From the NCBI GenBank assembly GCA_027485575.1, contig JAIXQU010000023.1:1-48119 (forward strand): DNA of 48,119 nt. Reading direction: 5' to 3'. Each line of letters starts with the position of its first letter. Position 1 is the stretch's first letter. The position numbers and the translations under genes are program-made. Below, in pieces: positions 24,188 to 34,451 of the stretch. Under the pieces are notes generated by a model. It was not told the DNA's origin. It searched no databases and saw only the letters and a list, made by a program, of their open reading frames with translations. This DNA comes from Cytophagaceae bacterium. Lineage in GTDB: Bacteria; Bacteroidota; Bacteroidia; Cytophagales; Flexibacteraceae.

Positions 24188-27100
24188 ATGAGAGATTTTA
24201 AACTAACACTATTGTGTGCAATTTGTGCATGCTTTTCTTTTAACTTTAGTTCATTTGGGACCAGAATTATGGGTGCCGAAATGTCTTACAAGTGGGTTTC
24301 CGGAAATACATTTTCATTCGAACTTATGGTCTACAGAGATTGTGGTTCTCAATTGGGCATTTCCAACAGACAGAAAATCTTCTTTTCGTCTTTTTCCTGC
24401 CGGCCAACACAGGATTCCATTAACATGATTCTTTCTGGTCCTCCGGAAGATATTAGCCCTTTATGTAAAAGAGAGCCAAGCAGTTGTGAAGGAGGAACAA
24501 ACCAGGGAGTTCAGAGATACAAATATATAGGGACGGTGACCCTGACAGCCAATTGCACCGATTGGGTTTTTTACTACAGACCCTGCAATAGAACTACTAA
24601 AATTGGAACCATTATCAACCCGGATCTTAACTGTTTATATATTGAAACAAGGCTAAATAATCTATTGGCCCCAAATAACAGCAGTGCAAAAACCAGTAGT
24701 AGCCCTATTGCATATCTATGCAGTGGACAACCTGTGAATTTAAATTCCGGAATAACCGATGCCAATGGTGATGGGCTTAAATTTCAATTGGTTACACCTC
24801 GAACCAACACACAGGTTCCTAATGTTGTCGATCTTAATGTTATTAAATACAAGCCTGGATTTTCAGCAACTTCACCTATGCCCTCTCAAAATGGCTTTGT
24901 TTTTGATTCTACGACAGGCCAATTGAGCTTTACACCAAACCAGGAAATCATTGGACAAATTGCAATTAAAATTACCGAATTCAGGTCAGGGAAAATTGTT
25001 GGAACCAGTTTAATAGACATTCCTGTTTTGGTGAGAAGTTGTGAAAACCAATTGCCAACTATTTCTGGATTTGACAATGGAACCAGCTATGAAAAACTGG
25101 TTTGTATCGGAGACTCGTTGGATTCTGAAATTACAGCTTTGGATGAAAATGGAGAAGACAGTCTGCAAATGACCTGGAATTTTGGGTTGCTCAATGGGGA
25201 TTTTGAATCTGAACCCGATCAGGCGCTTACAAAGGGTAGACTAAGTTGGAAACCTACCCTGGAAGATACAGGTACCAAAACTTTTACAATAACCGCTTCT
25301 GATGACCGGTGCCCGGCCATTGGGTCCACAACAAAGGTTTTTACACTGCGGGTAAAGGAAAAACCGACCATTTCAAACTATAACGATACAATTCTTCCAT
25401 GTGGCGCTACGATTCCAATTTCAGTCTCGGTTTTAACAGGTAAAGCACCGTTTGTGTTTTCCTGGCCAGGTAGAAATGACAATACACCCACAATTGTGGT
25501 TAGCCATGGAAAATATACAGCCAGGGTAACCGATGCTACAGGCTGTTTTGCGGAAGATACCATCAATATCAACGGCTCCTCATTCTCAGGTTATATTAAA
25601 ATAGATACGTCCTGTGTGGTAGAAGGTGTTCAGCTAACCGCCTCCTCATTTACTCAAGATTCAACTTTAACCTTCCAATATTCATGGACTTTTCCTCCGG
25701 AAACAACAACATATTCCGGGGAGGTAGTAAGAAGGACCTTCCCATCTTCGGGAGAAAGAAATGTGGTATTAACCATAACCAGTTCTGACAATTGCTCCAT
25801 AACGATTCCATCTACCTTTAAAGTATGCGATCCACCGCCTGCCTTAGCACAATATGCCCCAAATGTATGCCAGGGCCAGCCTTTCCGAATTGGATGTGGA
25901 ATACCAGGAATTGGTGGATGGTGTGGTGCAGCAGTTATTTGTGTGTTTCTTAAAGAAAGAAACTGGGTTACATTTCCGCCGGGAGGAGTTCAGATTTTGC
26001 CGCCGGATTCCTTAAAACCGGATTCCAATACTTTTGAAATCAGAACCTATTCTGTAAGCAAATGCAAAAATGTAAAGCGGTTTAAATTTAAAGTCAAAGC
26101 TTCTCCTAAAGTAAAAACTTTTCCAGATGTAGGCCTAATCAGATTCAACTGCAATAAGCCTGATACAACAATTCTGGTCAAGATTTTCAAAGATTTCAGA
26201 TTTGTCAATGACAGTATTTGGGGAAAAATTGAACTTAGTGATACCATAATAAAATTGCCAAAAACCAAAGAGGACACCATTTTCTATACCTTGAAGGTTT
26301 CAAAACCTGGGCCAATATTCATTACCGGAATCATGGACAACAACTGCCTTTTCTATAAATCGATAAATTATGAACCATTGGCAATGGCTTACATAAATAC
26401 AAGTCCACATTGCAATCCAGGGGATTCAATCCGGTTGTATCCGGGTTTTTATACAGATAGATTCAAAAGCTACAATATCAATTTAGGCAATGGGGACCAA
26501 ACCACAGATTCCACCATTAAAATACTATATCCTCCTAACGGTTTATTTAATGGCTACTTTGCGGTTGAAGATTCAGTTGGATGTAAAGACACTTCTAACT
26601 TCATAATAGACACAAGGCTTCCTGATACCACAGTAATTTCATCTGGCGATACAGCTTGCATTGATGGTTTTATTCGATACCGAATTCAGGATACTACTCT
26701 GGTCTATCAGTGGAAGATAAGAGGATATTATCCGGGTGAAATAAACCTTGATAAAAACAAAATGGAGGATTCAATCCAATTCAAATATTCAGGATACCAT
26801 AGCATTTCGGCCGATATATCTTATAAACAAGGTTGTACAAAATCTTGGACTCTGCCGTTGGTTTATGTACGTCCACCCATCTTTCCAAAAATTGAAATTT
26901 CGAATATTTGTGCAGACCAAAACAGTCAACTTTTAGGCTCCATCATATATTCAGAAAATCCGGTGAAAAAATGGAAATGGAGTTATTCTTATCCTCCTGG
27001 TCAAAACTTACCCTTTTCACAGGATACGATTCAAAATCCTATCCGTAGATTTAATTACAATGGCAATTTCAGAGCCATCCTGCATGTTGAGGACATAAAG

Positions 27101-28192
27101 GGCTGTATGGCACGTGACACCTTAGATTCTACCATGGTTCTGGTGAAAAAACCTGAGTTCTCCGCCAATGGTGATTGCCAGAATGATAGTCTGATTTTCT
27201 TCGTTGGGGATGTTTTAGATGACTATGAAAATATCGAAAAATACACCTATTATTACTCAGATGGATTGGCAGAGGTCACAGGAAATGGCCAGGGATTGCA
27301 TCAATTTTCACTTCCTGGAAAATATTTTGTGCGGCTGGTTGCATCTACAATTGAAGGATGTACCAATAGTGACACCACTCTTCTGGAAATAAAACCCAGG
27401 CCAAAGGCAAACTTTTCCCTTCCACCTCCGGAAATATGTCAAGGTCAGGTGTTTAGGGTAGATGGCAAGAATTCCAGACCAGCTGAAGGAGATGAAAGTT
27501 TAACTTCTTTTACCTGGGCAACCAGCAATGAAAACCCGGTTTCAACTGACACATCTACCTCAATATCTTTTGAAGAACCCGGACAAGTCTATGTGGCTTT
27601 GCAAGTAAGGTCCTCAAATGGGTGTCAGGATTATATAAAACTGGCCATGAACTCCCGCCCAATGCCAGAGGCCAATTTTCTCACTATGGAAGAGGACCAA
27701 ATAAAAGGTGACCTGATTTCATTTCAGGATTTATCCCGTGGCGCAAATTTTTGGAAATGGGATTTTGGGGATGGAAGTATGGAAGAAATATCGGATTCGT
27801 CAAAAGCCTCTGCATCACATAGCTACACAAGCGGAAACAACTTCATAGTAAAGCAATATGTCAAAAATTCCTTTGGATGTGCAGACAGCATCAGCAAGGA
27901 AATCAATTTAAAATCCTTCATTGCTTTGCCAGGGGCATTCAGCCCAAATGGGGACAACAGAAATGATGGTTTTGGTTTGATTCATCGGTTTATTCAAAAG
28001 CTTACTGAGTTTAAAATCTATAACAGATTAGGTCAATTGGTTTTTGATGCGGGTACGGATCTCGAAAAAAGATGGGATGGAACTATACATGGAATTGCAC
28101 AGCCAAATGGCAATTTTCTCTATTCAGCAAAAGCCAGATCAATTTTTGGAGAAAATTTAGAATTGAAAGGAAGTTTAACTTTAATTCGCTAA
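24188..28192 (+). CDS. Giant secreted multi-domain protein with CHU_C (T9SS type B) sorting domain
   Basis: 1334 residues. A signal peptide (about 1-24) is followed by a conserved Bacteroidota N-terminal region (IMGAEMSYKWVSGNTFSFEL, VYRDC), Ig-like and PKD-like modules, a cysteine-rich stretch near residues 555-585 (APNVCQGQPFRIGCG, GGWCGAAVICVF), and a final PKD domain near 1190 (FWKWDFGDGS). Residues 1244-1334 are the gliding-motility-associated C-terminal domain: PGAFSPNGDNRNDGFG, FKIYNRLGQLVFD, RWDGTIHGIAQPNGNFLYS. That domain sends proteins through the type IX system and holds them at the surface. It is probably an adhesin; its ligand is unknown. The PorP/SprF-like gene begins 7 nt downstream. 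Confidence 0.92.
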   Translation: MRDFKLTLLCAICACFSFNFSSFGTRIMGAEMSYKWVSGNTFSFELMVYRDCGSQLGISNRQKIFFSSFSCRPTQDSINMILSGPPEDISPLCKREPSSCEGGTNQGVQRYKYIGTVTLTANCTDWVFYYRPCNRTTKIGTIINPDLNCLYIETRLNNLLAPNNSSAKTSSSPIAYLCSGQPVNLNSGITDANGDGLKFQLVTPRTNTQVPNVVDLNVIKYKPGFSATSPMPSQNGFVFDSTTGQLSFTPNQEIIGQIAIKITEFRSGKIVGTSLIDIPVLVRSCENQLPTISGFDNGTSYEKLVCIGDSLDSEITALDENGEDSLQMTWNFGLLNGDFESEPDQALTKGRLSWKPTLEDTGTKTFTITASDDRCPAIGSTTKVFTLRVKEKPTISNYNDTILPCGATIPISVSVLTGKAPFVFSWPGRNDNTPTIVVSHGKYTARVTDATGCFAEDTININGSSFSGYIKIDTSCVVEGVQLTASSFTQDSTLTFQYSWTFPPETTTYSGEVVRRTFPSSGERNVVLTITSSDNCSITIPSTFKVCDPPPALAQYAPNVCQGQPFRIGCGIPGIGGWCGAAVICVFLKERNWVTFPPGGVQILPPDSLKPDSNTFEIRTYSVSKCKNVKRFKFKVKASPKVKTFPDVGLIRFNCNKPDTTILVKIFKDFRFVNDSIWGKIELSDTIIKLPKTKEDTIFYTLKVSKPGPIFITGIMDNNCLFYKSINYEPLAMAYINTSPHCNPGDSIRLYPGFYTDRFKSYNINLGNGDQTTDSTIKILYPPNGLFNGYFAVEDSVGCKDTSNFIIDTRLPDTTVISSGDTACIDGFIRYRIQDTTLVYQWKIRGYYPGEINLDKNKMEDSIQFKYSGYHSISADISYKQGCTKSWTLPLVYVRPPIFPKIEISNICADQNSQLLGSIIYSENPVKKWKWSYSYPPGQNLPFSQDTIQNPIRRFNYNGNFRAILHVEDIKGCMARDTLDSTMVLVKKPEFSANGDCQNDSLIFFVGDVLDDYENIEKYTYYYSDGLAEVTGNGQGLHQFSLPGKYFVRLVASTIEGCTNSDTTLLEIKPRPKANFSLPPPEICQGQVFRVDGKNSRPAEGDESLTSFTWATSNENPVSTDTSTSISFEEPGQVYVALQVRSSNGCQDYIKLAMNSRPMPEANFLTMEEDQIKGDLISFQDLSRGANFWKWDFGDGSMEEISDSSKASASHSYTSGNNFIVKQYVKNSFGCADSISKEINLKSFIALPGAFSPNGDNRNDGFGLIHRFIQKLTEFKIYNRLGQLVFDAGTDLEKRWDGTIHGIAQPNGNFLYSAKARSIFGENLELKGSLTLIR

Positions 28193-28199
28193 ACAAATC

Positions 28200-29270
28200 A
28201 TGAAAAACTATATTAAAGGAGGACTATTGAAGACCCTATTTGGGCTGCTATTTTCACAAATTGCAGTCGGGCAGGATTTTACACTTTCTCAGTTTCAAAC
28301 CAATGCACATATTTTTAATCCAGCGTGCATCGGAAATTCAGAAAGCGAGGTAAAATTAGGCGTAACGTATCGGAATCAATGGTATGCAAGTGGCTTTCCA
28401 TACCAAACCATTGTAGCTTCCGGTGAAATGAAGTTTAACCCCAAACCAGGAAAAATCAAACAAATGGCAGTGGCCTTGTCATTTGCTGATGACCAGATTG
28501 GAAATGGACAATGGCGAAATACATGGGTATTTACAGGTGTTTCTATAGCCAAAAATCTGGATGATGCCAATCGCCATAGCCTATCATTTGGGATTAGTTC
28601 TGCGCTGCTGATGAGGCAGTTTAATGCAAAAAATCTGATATTCGAAAATCAGTTTGAAACCAGCACATTTGAGTTTAATCCATCCCTCAGTTCTGGTGAA
28701 AATGAAGGTGCCCTCAGGCAAAGTTTTTTCCAGGTAAATTCAGGATTGAATTATAAGTTTATTGTCGATGAGCATCTTGAGTTTGGCATTGGCGCCTCTG
28801 CCCTATGGCTTTACAGACCGAATGAAGCGCTAACCAACCTGACTACCAATAGTTTTGCAAAAATGAATTCCAGATTTACCGGAATTTTTTCAGCCAGGTG
28901 GAAAATGACTGATGATTTGTGGATTGACCCTCAGGTATTTTTAAGTCAACAAGGCAAAGCCAGAGAAATCAACTTTGGAGGATGGTTGGTCTTTAACTCA
29001 ACGTTAGAAAAAAATAAATTCTGGCAAACCAGCTTCGGTTGTTTTTCCAGACTTAGCGATGCCATAATTCCTGCCATAAGGTTAGGCACGGAAAGAATTT
29101 TTGGTCAATTGAGTTACGATTTTACAACATCAGGGGCCAAAAATGCCAATATCGATGAAAAATTTATGGGCCTCGGCGGCATGGGTGCCTTAGAGTTCTC
29201 TCTGGTTTATGGGCTTGATTTCAGGCCAAAATATTCCAAAAGTTTTCCAATTCCTTGCCAAAAATTCTAA
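28200..29270 (+). CDS. PorP/SprF family type IX secretion membrane protein
   Basis: 356 residues with a signal peptide ending at about VGQ (residue 24). The mature start DFTLSQFQTNAHIFNPACIGN and the following VTYRNQWYASGFPYQT are the family signature, and the rest alternates as an outer-membrane beta-barrel. In Flavobacterium johnsoniae, SprF is needed for secretion of the adjacent adhesin SprB. By analogy this protein would serve the CHU_C protein encoded 7 nt upstream. It also precedes an OmpA-type gene. The specific pairing is inference. Confidence 0.92.
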   Translation: MKNYIKGGLLKTLFGLLFSQIAVGQDFTLSQFQTNAHIFNPACIGNSESEVKLGVTYRNQWYASGFPYQTIVASGEMKFNPKPGKIKQMAVALSFADDQIGNGQWRNTWVFTGVSIAKNLDDANRHSLSFGISSALLMRQFNAKNLIFENQFETSTFEFNPSLSSGENEGALRQSFFQVNSGLNYKFIVDEHLEFGIGASALWLYRPNEALTNLTTNSFAKMNSRFTGIFSARWKMTDDLWIDPQVFLSQQGKAREINFGGWLVFNSTLEKNKFWQTSFGCFSRLSDAIIPAIRLGTERIFGQLSYDFTTSGAKNANIDEKFMGLGGMGALEFSLVYGLDFRPKYSKSFPIPCQKF

Positions 29271-29281
29271 ACTATTTTATT

Positions 29282-31165
29282 ATGAGCTTTTTAATTTACA
29301 TCATCACATTTCCTTTTCTGGGTCTTGGAGAATTAAGGATTTTTCAAAACCCGGACACTTCTGAAAAACATTTCTATCAAATAGAAACCTTGATGGAAAA
29401 GGGTGGTCATATCCTTGCCGTGGAAGAATTGGAAAAAATAAAATCAAAATTTCCTCAATCTTATCGGGCAAATAAACTTCTTGGAAAATCATTAATGGCC
29501 TTGCAGCAATATGAAAAGGCAATTCCCGTTTATGAGTTTCTATATGCTTTAAAAGTCAAAAAACCAGATCCTTATGTTTTATTTCAGCTTACTTTTGCTC
29601 AATATAGATCCGGAGATTACAAATCTGCCCTGGAGAATCTGACAAAATTTGAAGCTGGCCGGCCTCCCTTCAATGCATCGATCTGGGCCGACATGAAGAA
29701 TATAAGAACCAATATTTCTCAAATTAATTCCTTGCCAACTGGCAAAGAAAGATATGTAATGGATACAAATTTTGTATTTCCCAATTCATCTTATGCAGAC
29801 TTTTCTCCCATTCCATTGGGTGATAGCGCATTCATTTTTTCTACACTCAGGCATGACAATCTTGTTGAAAAAATTCCTGGGGAGGTCAACTTCAATACAA
29901 TCAAATTATTGCATTATAAGATAAGACCTGATGGCCGGTTTGATGAAATCAGTGTTATAAAAAATATAAACAAAGCCGGATACCACAATGGCAATGGAAG
30001 TATTTCAAAAGATGGAAAAAGATTCTTTTTTACCCGTTGCTCAGATGGTGAAAAAGGAAAATTGAATTGCGCAATTTATGAGGCGGAAATAAAAAAAGAC
30101 GGCAGCTTCCACAATATCCATAGGTTAAATGAAAAAATAAATAAAAGAAAGTACAGCGCATCTCAACCCTATTTTACAACCGTAAAAGTAAATGGAAATG
30201 AGCTTGATGTCCTCTTTTTTACAAGCAACAGAAGGGGTGGATTTGGCAAAAACGACATTTGGTATAGCACCTATAACCGAAAGAAAAAGAGATTTTCGGC
30301 ACCCTTCAACTGTGGATTTCAGGTAAATTCAACTGGGAATGATGAAAGTCCTTTTTTGGATGAATCTGGCCAAAAATTCTATTTTTCATCCGATGGATTT
30401 CCGGGAATGGGTGGAAAGGATATTTTTTCTGCCAAGGCCAACGGCATTATGCTTTCCGGAAGAGAACTTCTTAGCAGTCCGATAAACTCTTCCGGAGATG
30501 AAAGCTACTTCTATCTTCTCCCTGATGGCAGTTCAGGATTTATTGCCTCTAACAGGAAAGGTGCAAACCTTTTGGATCAAAAATATTGTTGTGAGGATAT
30601 ATTCAGGTTTACAAACCCAGAATATAAGCCGAATCCAAAAACGGAAAAGGCTGACACCATAAAAAAGGAAGTGGAAAAAGCCATAGTTTCTCAGCCATTA
30701 CCGGTAAAAACAGATACGACAGCGGCCGCTAAACCAACCAATATCCAAATTGATGAATTAATAGGCCTCAATGTTTCTGACCCGAAAATTCAAAACCAAT
30801 TAAATTCCAAATCAAACATCAGAGAAGCACAAACTGATAAAGTTATACGAAAAGTATATTTTGCCAAGAACTCAGATATTCTGACCACCAAAGCAAAGGG
30901 ATTGTTAAATGGAATAATTGCCGAAATAAAAATTAAAAAACCAAAAGAAGTGTCCATAAGTGGCTTTGCAGACATCAAAGGAAGCCTTGCTTACAATCAG
31001 AGTCTGGCTTTAAAACGAGCAAAAGCTGTTAAGTCATATTGCGCAAAGCAAAAACTAAAAACCATGTTCAAAACCTCCGCAAAAGACCTGGGTCTGGCGT
31101 TGCAAACAGAAGACAATGACATGCTGTCTCTTGATAGATTTGTCGAAATCTCCTGGAAAAAATAG
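29282..31165 (+). CDS. TPR / PD40 (WD40-like) / OmpA-family protein
   Basis: 627 residues from the ATG at 29282, which follows the PorP stop by 11 nt; an upstream start at 29255 would overlap porP. A signal peptide of about 20 residues precedes TPR-like repeats (HILAVEELEKIKSKFPQSYR, YEKAIPVYEFLYALK), a beta-propeller of PD40 repeats (NGNGSISKDGKRFFFTR, DVLFFTSNRRGGFGKNDIWY, FYFSSDGFPGMGGKDIF), a linker, and a C-terminal OmpA domain. In that domain GFADIKGS and NQSLALKRAKAVKSY keep the D and R expected to bind peptidoglycan. Architecture and neighbours match SprD-like anchors of T9SS adhesin clusters. Confidence 0.9.
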   Translation: MSFLIYIITFPFLGLGELRIFQNPDTSEKHFYQIETLMEKGGHILAVEELEKIKSKFPQSYRANKLLGKSLMALQQYEKAIPVYEFLYALKVKKPDPYVLFQLTFAQYRSGDYKSALENLTKFEAGRPPFNASIWADMKNIRTNISQINSLPTGKERYVMDTNFVFPNSSYADFSPIPLGDSAFIFSTLRHDNLVEKIPGEVNFNTIKLLHYKIRPDGRFDEISVIKNINKAGYHNGNGSISKDGKRFFFTRCSDGEKGKLNCAIYEAEIKKDGSFHNIHRLNEKINKRKYSASQPYFTTVKVNGNELDVLFFTSNRRGGFGKNDIWYSTYNRKKKRFSAPFNCGFQVNSTGNDESPFLDESGQKFYFSSDGFPGMGGKDIFSAKANGIMLSGRELLSSPINSSGDESYFYLLPDGSSGFIASNRKGANLLDQKYCCEDIFRFTNPEYKPNPKTEKADTIKKEVEKAIVSQPLPVKTDTTAAAKPTNIQIDELIGLNVSDPKIQNQLNSKSNIREAQTDKVIRKVYFAKNSDILTTKAKGLLNGIIAEIKIKKPKEVSISGFADIKGSLAYNQSLALKRAKAVKSYCAKQKLKTMFKTSAKDLGLALQTEDNDMLSLDRFVEISWKK

Positions 31166-31609
31166 TCTTTCCAATACCAATTTTGGTTTTGAATTGGAAT
31201 TGCCTAAACTGAATATTATCATTTTTTTAGGAGTCGTTTTTCCTACTTTTGATTGGATTAAACTCAGGTTAAACAAAATCAGAGGATAGAAATTATTCAA
31301 CAAAAACGGTATTTGTAGTCGTTTCTGAGAATTAATAAAGGTTGAAATTCAGGAGATTTTTCAATAAGAAAAATTGGATTCCGAACTTTTACAGTTGGAT
31401 AGAAACATTGAAAAGGAGCTACTAAACAAAAAATATATTCGGTACCTGTCTGGTAGCTTTTTTTGGTTTTGATTGAAGAAATTGACCTAAAAACTTTATT
31501 AGAATTTTAGAAATAGAACCTTCTGCAAGGCCAAAAAATTCAAGGAACCGGAATTTTACTTTTTTTACTCTTTGGGCAATGATTAGGTTTGCAATGGAAT
31601 AAAAAATAC
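31166..31609. other. Intergenic stretch, no gene recognised
   Basis: About 440 nt of AT-rich DNA between the OmpA-family gene and the membrane protein gene. No convincing open frame is seen. A short stem AGCTAC/GTAGCT (around 31420 and 31456) precedes a T7 run and might act as a weak terminator. The CCAATT/AATTGG pair near 31180 is the only other structure noted. Promoter elements for the next gene should lie here but none stands out. Confidence 0.4.
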
Positions 31610-33097
31610 ATGCTGGGAGAAAATAAAGCAATTAATCAAAAATCAATACCCTTACTTTTTTTAGGGTTTGGATTGTTTCATCTTTTTTCCGGATTTTTTC
31701 AAATTCATTTTTTGCCGGTAGTCGGATTAGGGTCCGGAACTGGTTATGATGGTGTTTGGTACATCCAAAAAGCAACCAATCTTGCCAACAAGGTCGATGA
31801 TTATCATTTATTCAGGATTTTACCATCATATCTATGCTATTATATTTTAGATTTTTTTGGCATCGACAAAAATTGGCAAAAAGGGATTGTTGTTTTTCAG
31901 TATCTTAACTTAATTGGCATTCAAGGTTTTATCTGGTTAAGTTTCCGATTGATAAGGCATTTAAAATTGGGTTTTAAAGAAGCCCTTATTTATAGCCTCC
32001 TGGCTTTTTTCAATTTTAACTTTGCCAGAGAAGCTTATTACAATCCTGTAATGACGGACACAATGGCTGCCATGTTTTCCATGGGAATTTTGGTAGCACA
32101 CCTTGAAAGGAAAAAATTCTTAACCATTTTTTGGGCATTACCACTCATGTTTACCTTTCCATTTGGCCTTTTGGTATTTCTTGTTTTCAATATTTTTAAA
32201 CCTATTGATTTGACTCTTATCAAGTCCAGGTTAAAACCTGTTGTCATCTTGATTATCGCCTGTGCTTATTTTTTACCCTCTATTTTTTGGTACTACTACA
32301 AAGGAAGATTAAGTGTTTACACATTCCCAGATTCCATTTCTCCCATTTTGTTTCCAATCACCTTAATAATCAATGGACTGGCCTTTACTTATTTTTTTTC
32401 TAGTCTTTGGCGGTTGTTTATTCCGGAAACATACCTGAAAGTACTTAAAGAAAAATCTTTCTCCTTAACCGGCATTGCAGCAATATTGATCTATTTGGCA
32501 GGAAACAAAATCTTGATTTTCCTAAACAATAACCCCAATATGAATGAATTAAGAGTTTTTCTGGGCAATTACTGGACGTATTTAAATCTTAAGCCATTAA
32601 TCGGATTACTGGATGCTGTCCAGTTTTTTGGACCCGTTGTTTGTCTGGTTTTTGTGCACTGGAATAAGCTTCTCAATAAATCAGCTGAATTCGGGGTAAA
32701 ACACATTTTCGTGCTTTTTGCGGCCTTGTTTTTGATTTTTTTACCAGAAGCCAGACATTCACTTTGTTTACTACCTTATCTGTTGTTTTTGTTATTCACT
32801 TATTTTGATTTTTCTCAGATAAAAACCCGCTTCATTTGGTTTCTTGGTTTTTCGGCTTTGATTGTTTCCCGATATTATTACCCTCTTAATTGGGCCAGGT
32901 TCCCTTTAAACCATCTACTTTTTGCAAAGGAAACGGATGAGGCTATATACCAACAGTTTCCAGCCCAACATTTTTTTATGCATTCAGGAATTACAATTTC
33001 ACATCAAAATTATTTTATTTTTTTGCCATTGGGCTTACTAATAACTGGCCTAACCTGGTGGTATTCAAAGGACCTTAAGGCCAAGGCAAAACAATAA
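31610..33097 (+). CDS. Multi-spanning membrane protein, GT-C glycosyltransferase-like candidate
   Basis: 495 residues from the ATG at 31610 with at least ten hydrophobic segments. The first extracytoplasmic loop contains GSGTGYDGVWYIQKATN, a position and style (acidic residue after the first membrane segment, GYDG-WY) seen in GT-C-type glycosyltransferases that use polyprenyl-linked sugars. I cannot name a family. The neighbours are a GT4 glycosyltransferase and a Wzx-like flippase, so a role in surface glycan assembly is plausible but inferred. A TTG start at 31589 is an alternative. Confidence 0.75.
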   Translation: MLGENKAINQKSIPLLFLGFGLFHLFSGFFQIHFLPVVGLGSGTGYDGVWYIQKATNLANKVDDYHLFRILPSYLCYYILDFFGIDKNWQKGIVVFQYLNLIGIQGFIWLSFRLIRHLKLGFKEALIYSLLAFFNFNFAREAYYNPVMTDTMAAMFSMGILVAHLERKKFLTIFWALPLMFTFPFGLLVFLVFNIFKPIDLTLIKSRLKPVVILIIACAYFLPSIFWYYYKGRLSVYTFPDSISPILFPITLIINGLAFTYFFSSLWRLFIPETYLKVLKEKSFSLTGIAAILIYLAGNKILIFLNNNPNMNELRVFLGNYWTYLNLKPLIGLLDAVQFFGPVVCLVFVHWNKLLNKSAEFGVKHIFVLFAALFLIFLPEARHSLCLLPYLLFLLFTYFDFSQIKTRFIWFLGFSALIVSRYYYPLNWARFPLNHLLFAKETDEAIYQQFPAQHFFMHSGITISHQNYFIFLPLGLLITGLTWWYSKDLKAKAKQ

Positions 33098-33098
33098 T

Positions 33099-33134
33099 CC
33101 GATTGTCTTTTGCTGATTCTATAAATCGGTTTTG
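33099..33134. terminator. Weak terminator candidate between convergent genes
   Basis: CCGATT (33099-33104) pairs with AATCGG (33124-33129) across a 19-nt loop and is followed by TTTTG. It sits just after the membrane protein stop codon and before the end of the convergent GT4 gene. Confidence 0.25.
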
Positions 33135-33171
33135 AAAATTTTATTAGCCATCACAAAGACTTTTTTGGAAT

Positions 33172-34425
33172 CTAAAGCGACTCGCATAGTAAGCCTAACC
33201 GCTTTTGATACCTATCCCAGGTAAAATCCAAGGCCGAATTGCGTGCGGCCTGTCTTAAATTCAGAAATTGGTCGTTGTTCATTTGCCTTAGAGCCAAAAT
33301 TGAATTCAGAATTGCTTCTGCGTTGCGGATAGGAATCAACCAACCATTCTTTCCAGACTCTATTATCTCCGGCCCCATGCTATGTGAGGTGGTTATTACT
33401 GGCAGACCCGCTGCCATTGCTTCTACAATTACCAATCCGAAACCTTCAAAAATGGTTGGCAAAACCAAGGCATCAAATTGATTGTAGAATTTAAACATTT
33501 CATTTTGGGAAACGGCAGGATGATATTGAAACCACTCTTTATTCTGCCACAGGGCTTTGCCTGAACCTTGAATTCCACCGATGATATGTAATTCAATTTC
33601 ACGGGTTTTACCCAAAGATCTCATGGCTTCCATTAAATAAGAAATCCCTTTCCTTTGGGTAGCTGTACCGGCAAAAAGAATTCGGATTGGCCTGTTTGAA
33701 ATATCAGATTCAGGCAATTGAAATGGGATTTTTTCTGCCTCGAAACCTAAGGGTAATACCTTGATTTTTTTTTCTTCAATTCCGGATTCCAACAAGGTCC
33801 ATTTTGTAAAACCTGAAGCCGCAATTACAATTTGGGCATTTTGAGGCTCTTCTTCCAACCGCTTTTCGTATGTAGCCGGAAAATATAAATTGTCAATACT
33901 GTCTGCCCAATCCGGTTGAAGCCTTGATTCTTCTGCCAAGATTTTTTTTGCCTGTACCACATGGGCAGTGGCCAATTCACAAATAGATACTTTTCCATTT
34001 TCATTCGCTGATAAAACTGAAGCATGGCATGACCCTTGAAAACCCCATAAATGGGTGGATTTTAAATGCTTAAGTTTTTTAGAAATCATTTTATCGAAAT
34101 CTACATCCCTTTGATAAACCTGATTTTGAACTGCCATAGATTTGCCCTGCAACTTTCGCATAAGAGTTTCTTTTAATTCAAATTGCCAATGGGCATGGAC
34201 AAATGGAGAAGAAAGTCCCTCCTTAAACCTTCTGGTAAAAATTTGATTGCCAGACTTTAGTATTAAGTCTTGAAGCCATTTCTGTTCTACATAAGAACTT
34301 GTATAAAATCCTTCGAGCTTTTCCAATTGAAAAAGTGCATGCGCCAGGTGGTAGGAATGCTGTTTACCTGCATGAGAAACCGTAAATTTTTGAGTTTCCA
34401 ATTCTAATCCGGAATTTTGGGCCAA
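33172..34425 (-). CDS. GT4-family (group 1) glycosyltransferase
   Basis: 417 residues of the GT-B fold. The C-terminal half shows IRILFAGTATQRKGISYLMEA, IELHIIGG and FEGFGLVIVEAMAAGLPVI, the donor-binding E-x7-E region of retaining GT4 enzymes. The N-terminal half (SHAGKQHSYHLAHAL) is less conserved. It should transfer a sugar from a nucleotide donor during surface polysaccharide synthesis. No ATG occurs before residue 89; an in-frame TAA lies 12 nt upstream of a TTG at 34423-34425, and a second TTG at 34401 is possible. Divergent from the Wzx-like gene, only 26 nt apart. Confidence 0.88.
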   Translation of the reverse strand: MAQNSGLELETQKFTVSHAGKQHSYHLAHALFQLEKLEGFYTSSYVEQKWLQDLILKSGNQIFTRRFKEGLSSPFVHAHWQFELKETLMRKLQGKSMAVQNQVYQRDVDFDKMISKKLKHLKSTHLWGFQGSCHASVLSANENGKVSICELATAHVVQAKKILAEESRLQPDWADSIDNLYFPATYEKRLEEEPQNAQIVIAASGFTKWTLLESGIEEKKIKVLPLGFEAEKIPFQLPESDISNRPIRILFAGTATQRKGISYLMEAMRSLGKTREIELHIIGGIQGSGKALWQNKEWFQYHPAVSQNEMFKFYNQFDALVLPTIFEGFGLVIVEAMAAGLPVITTSHSMGPEIIESGKNGWLIPIRNAEAILNSILALRQMNNDQFLNLRQAARNSALDFTWDRYQKRLGLLCESL

Positions 34426-34451
34426 TTTAGCGCCAAATTAGCCATTAAGGC

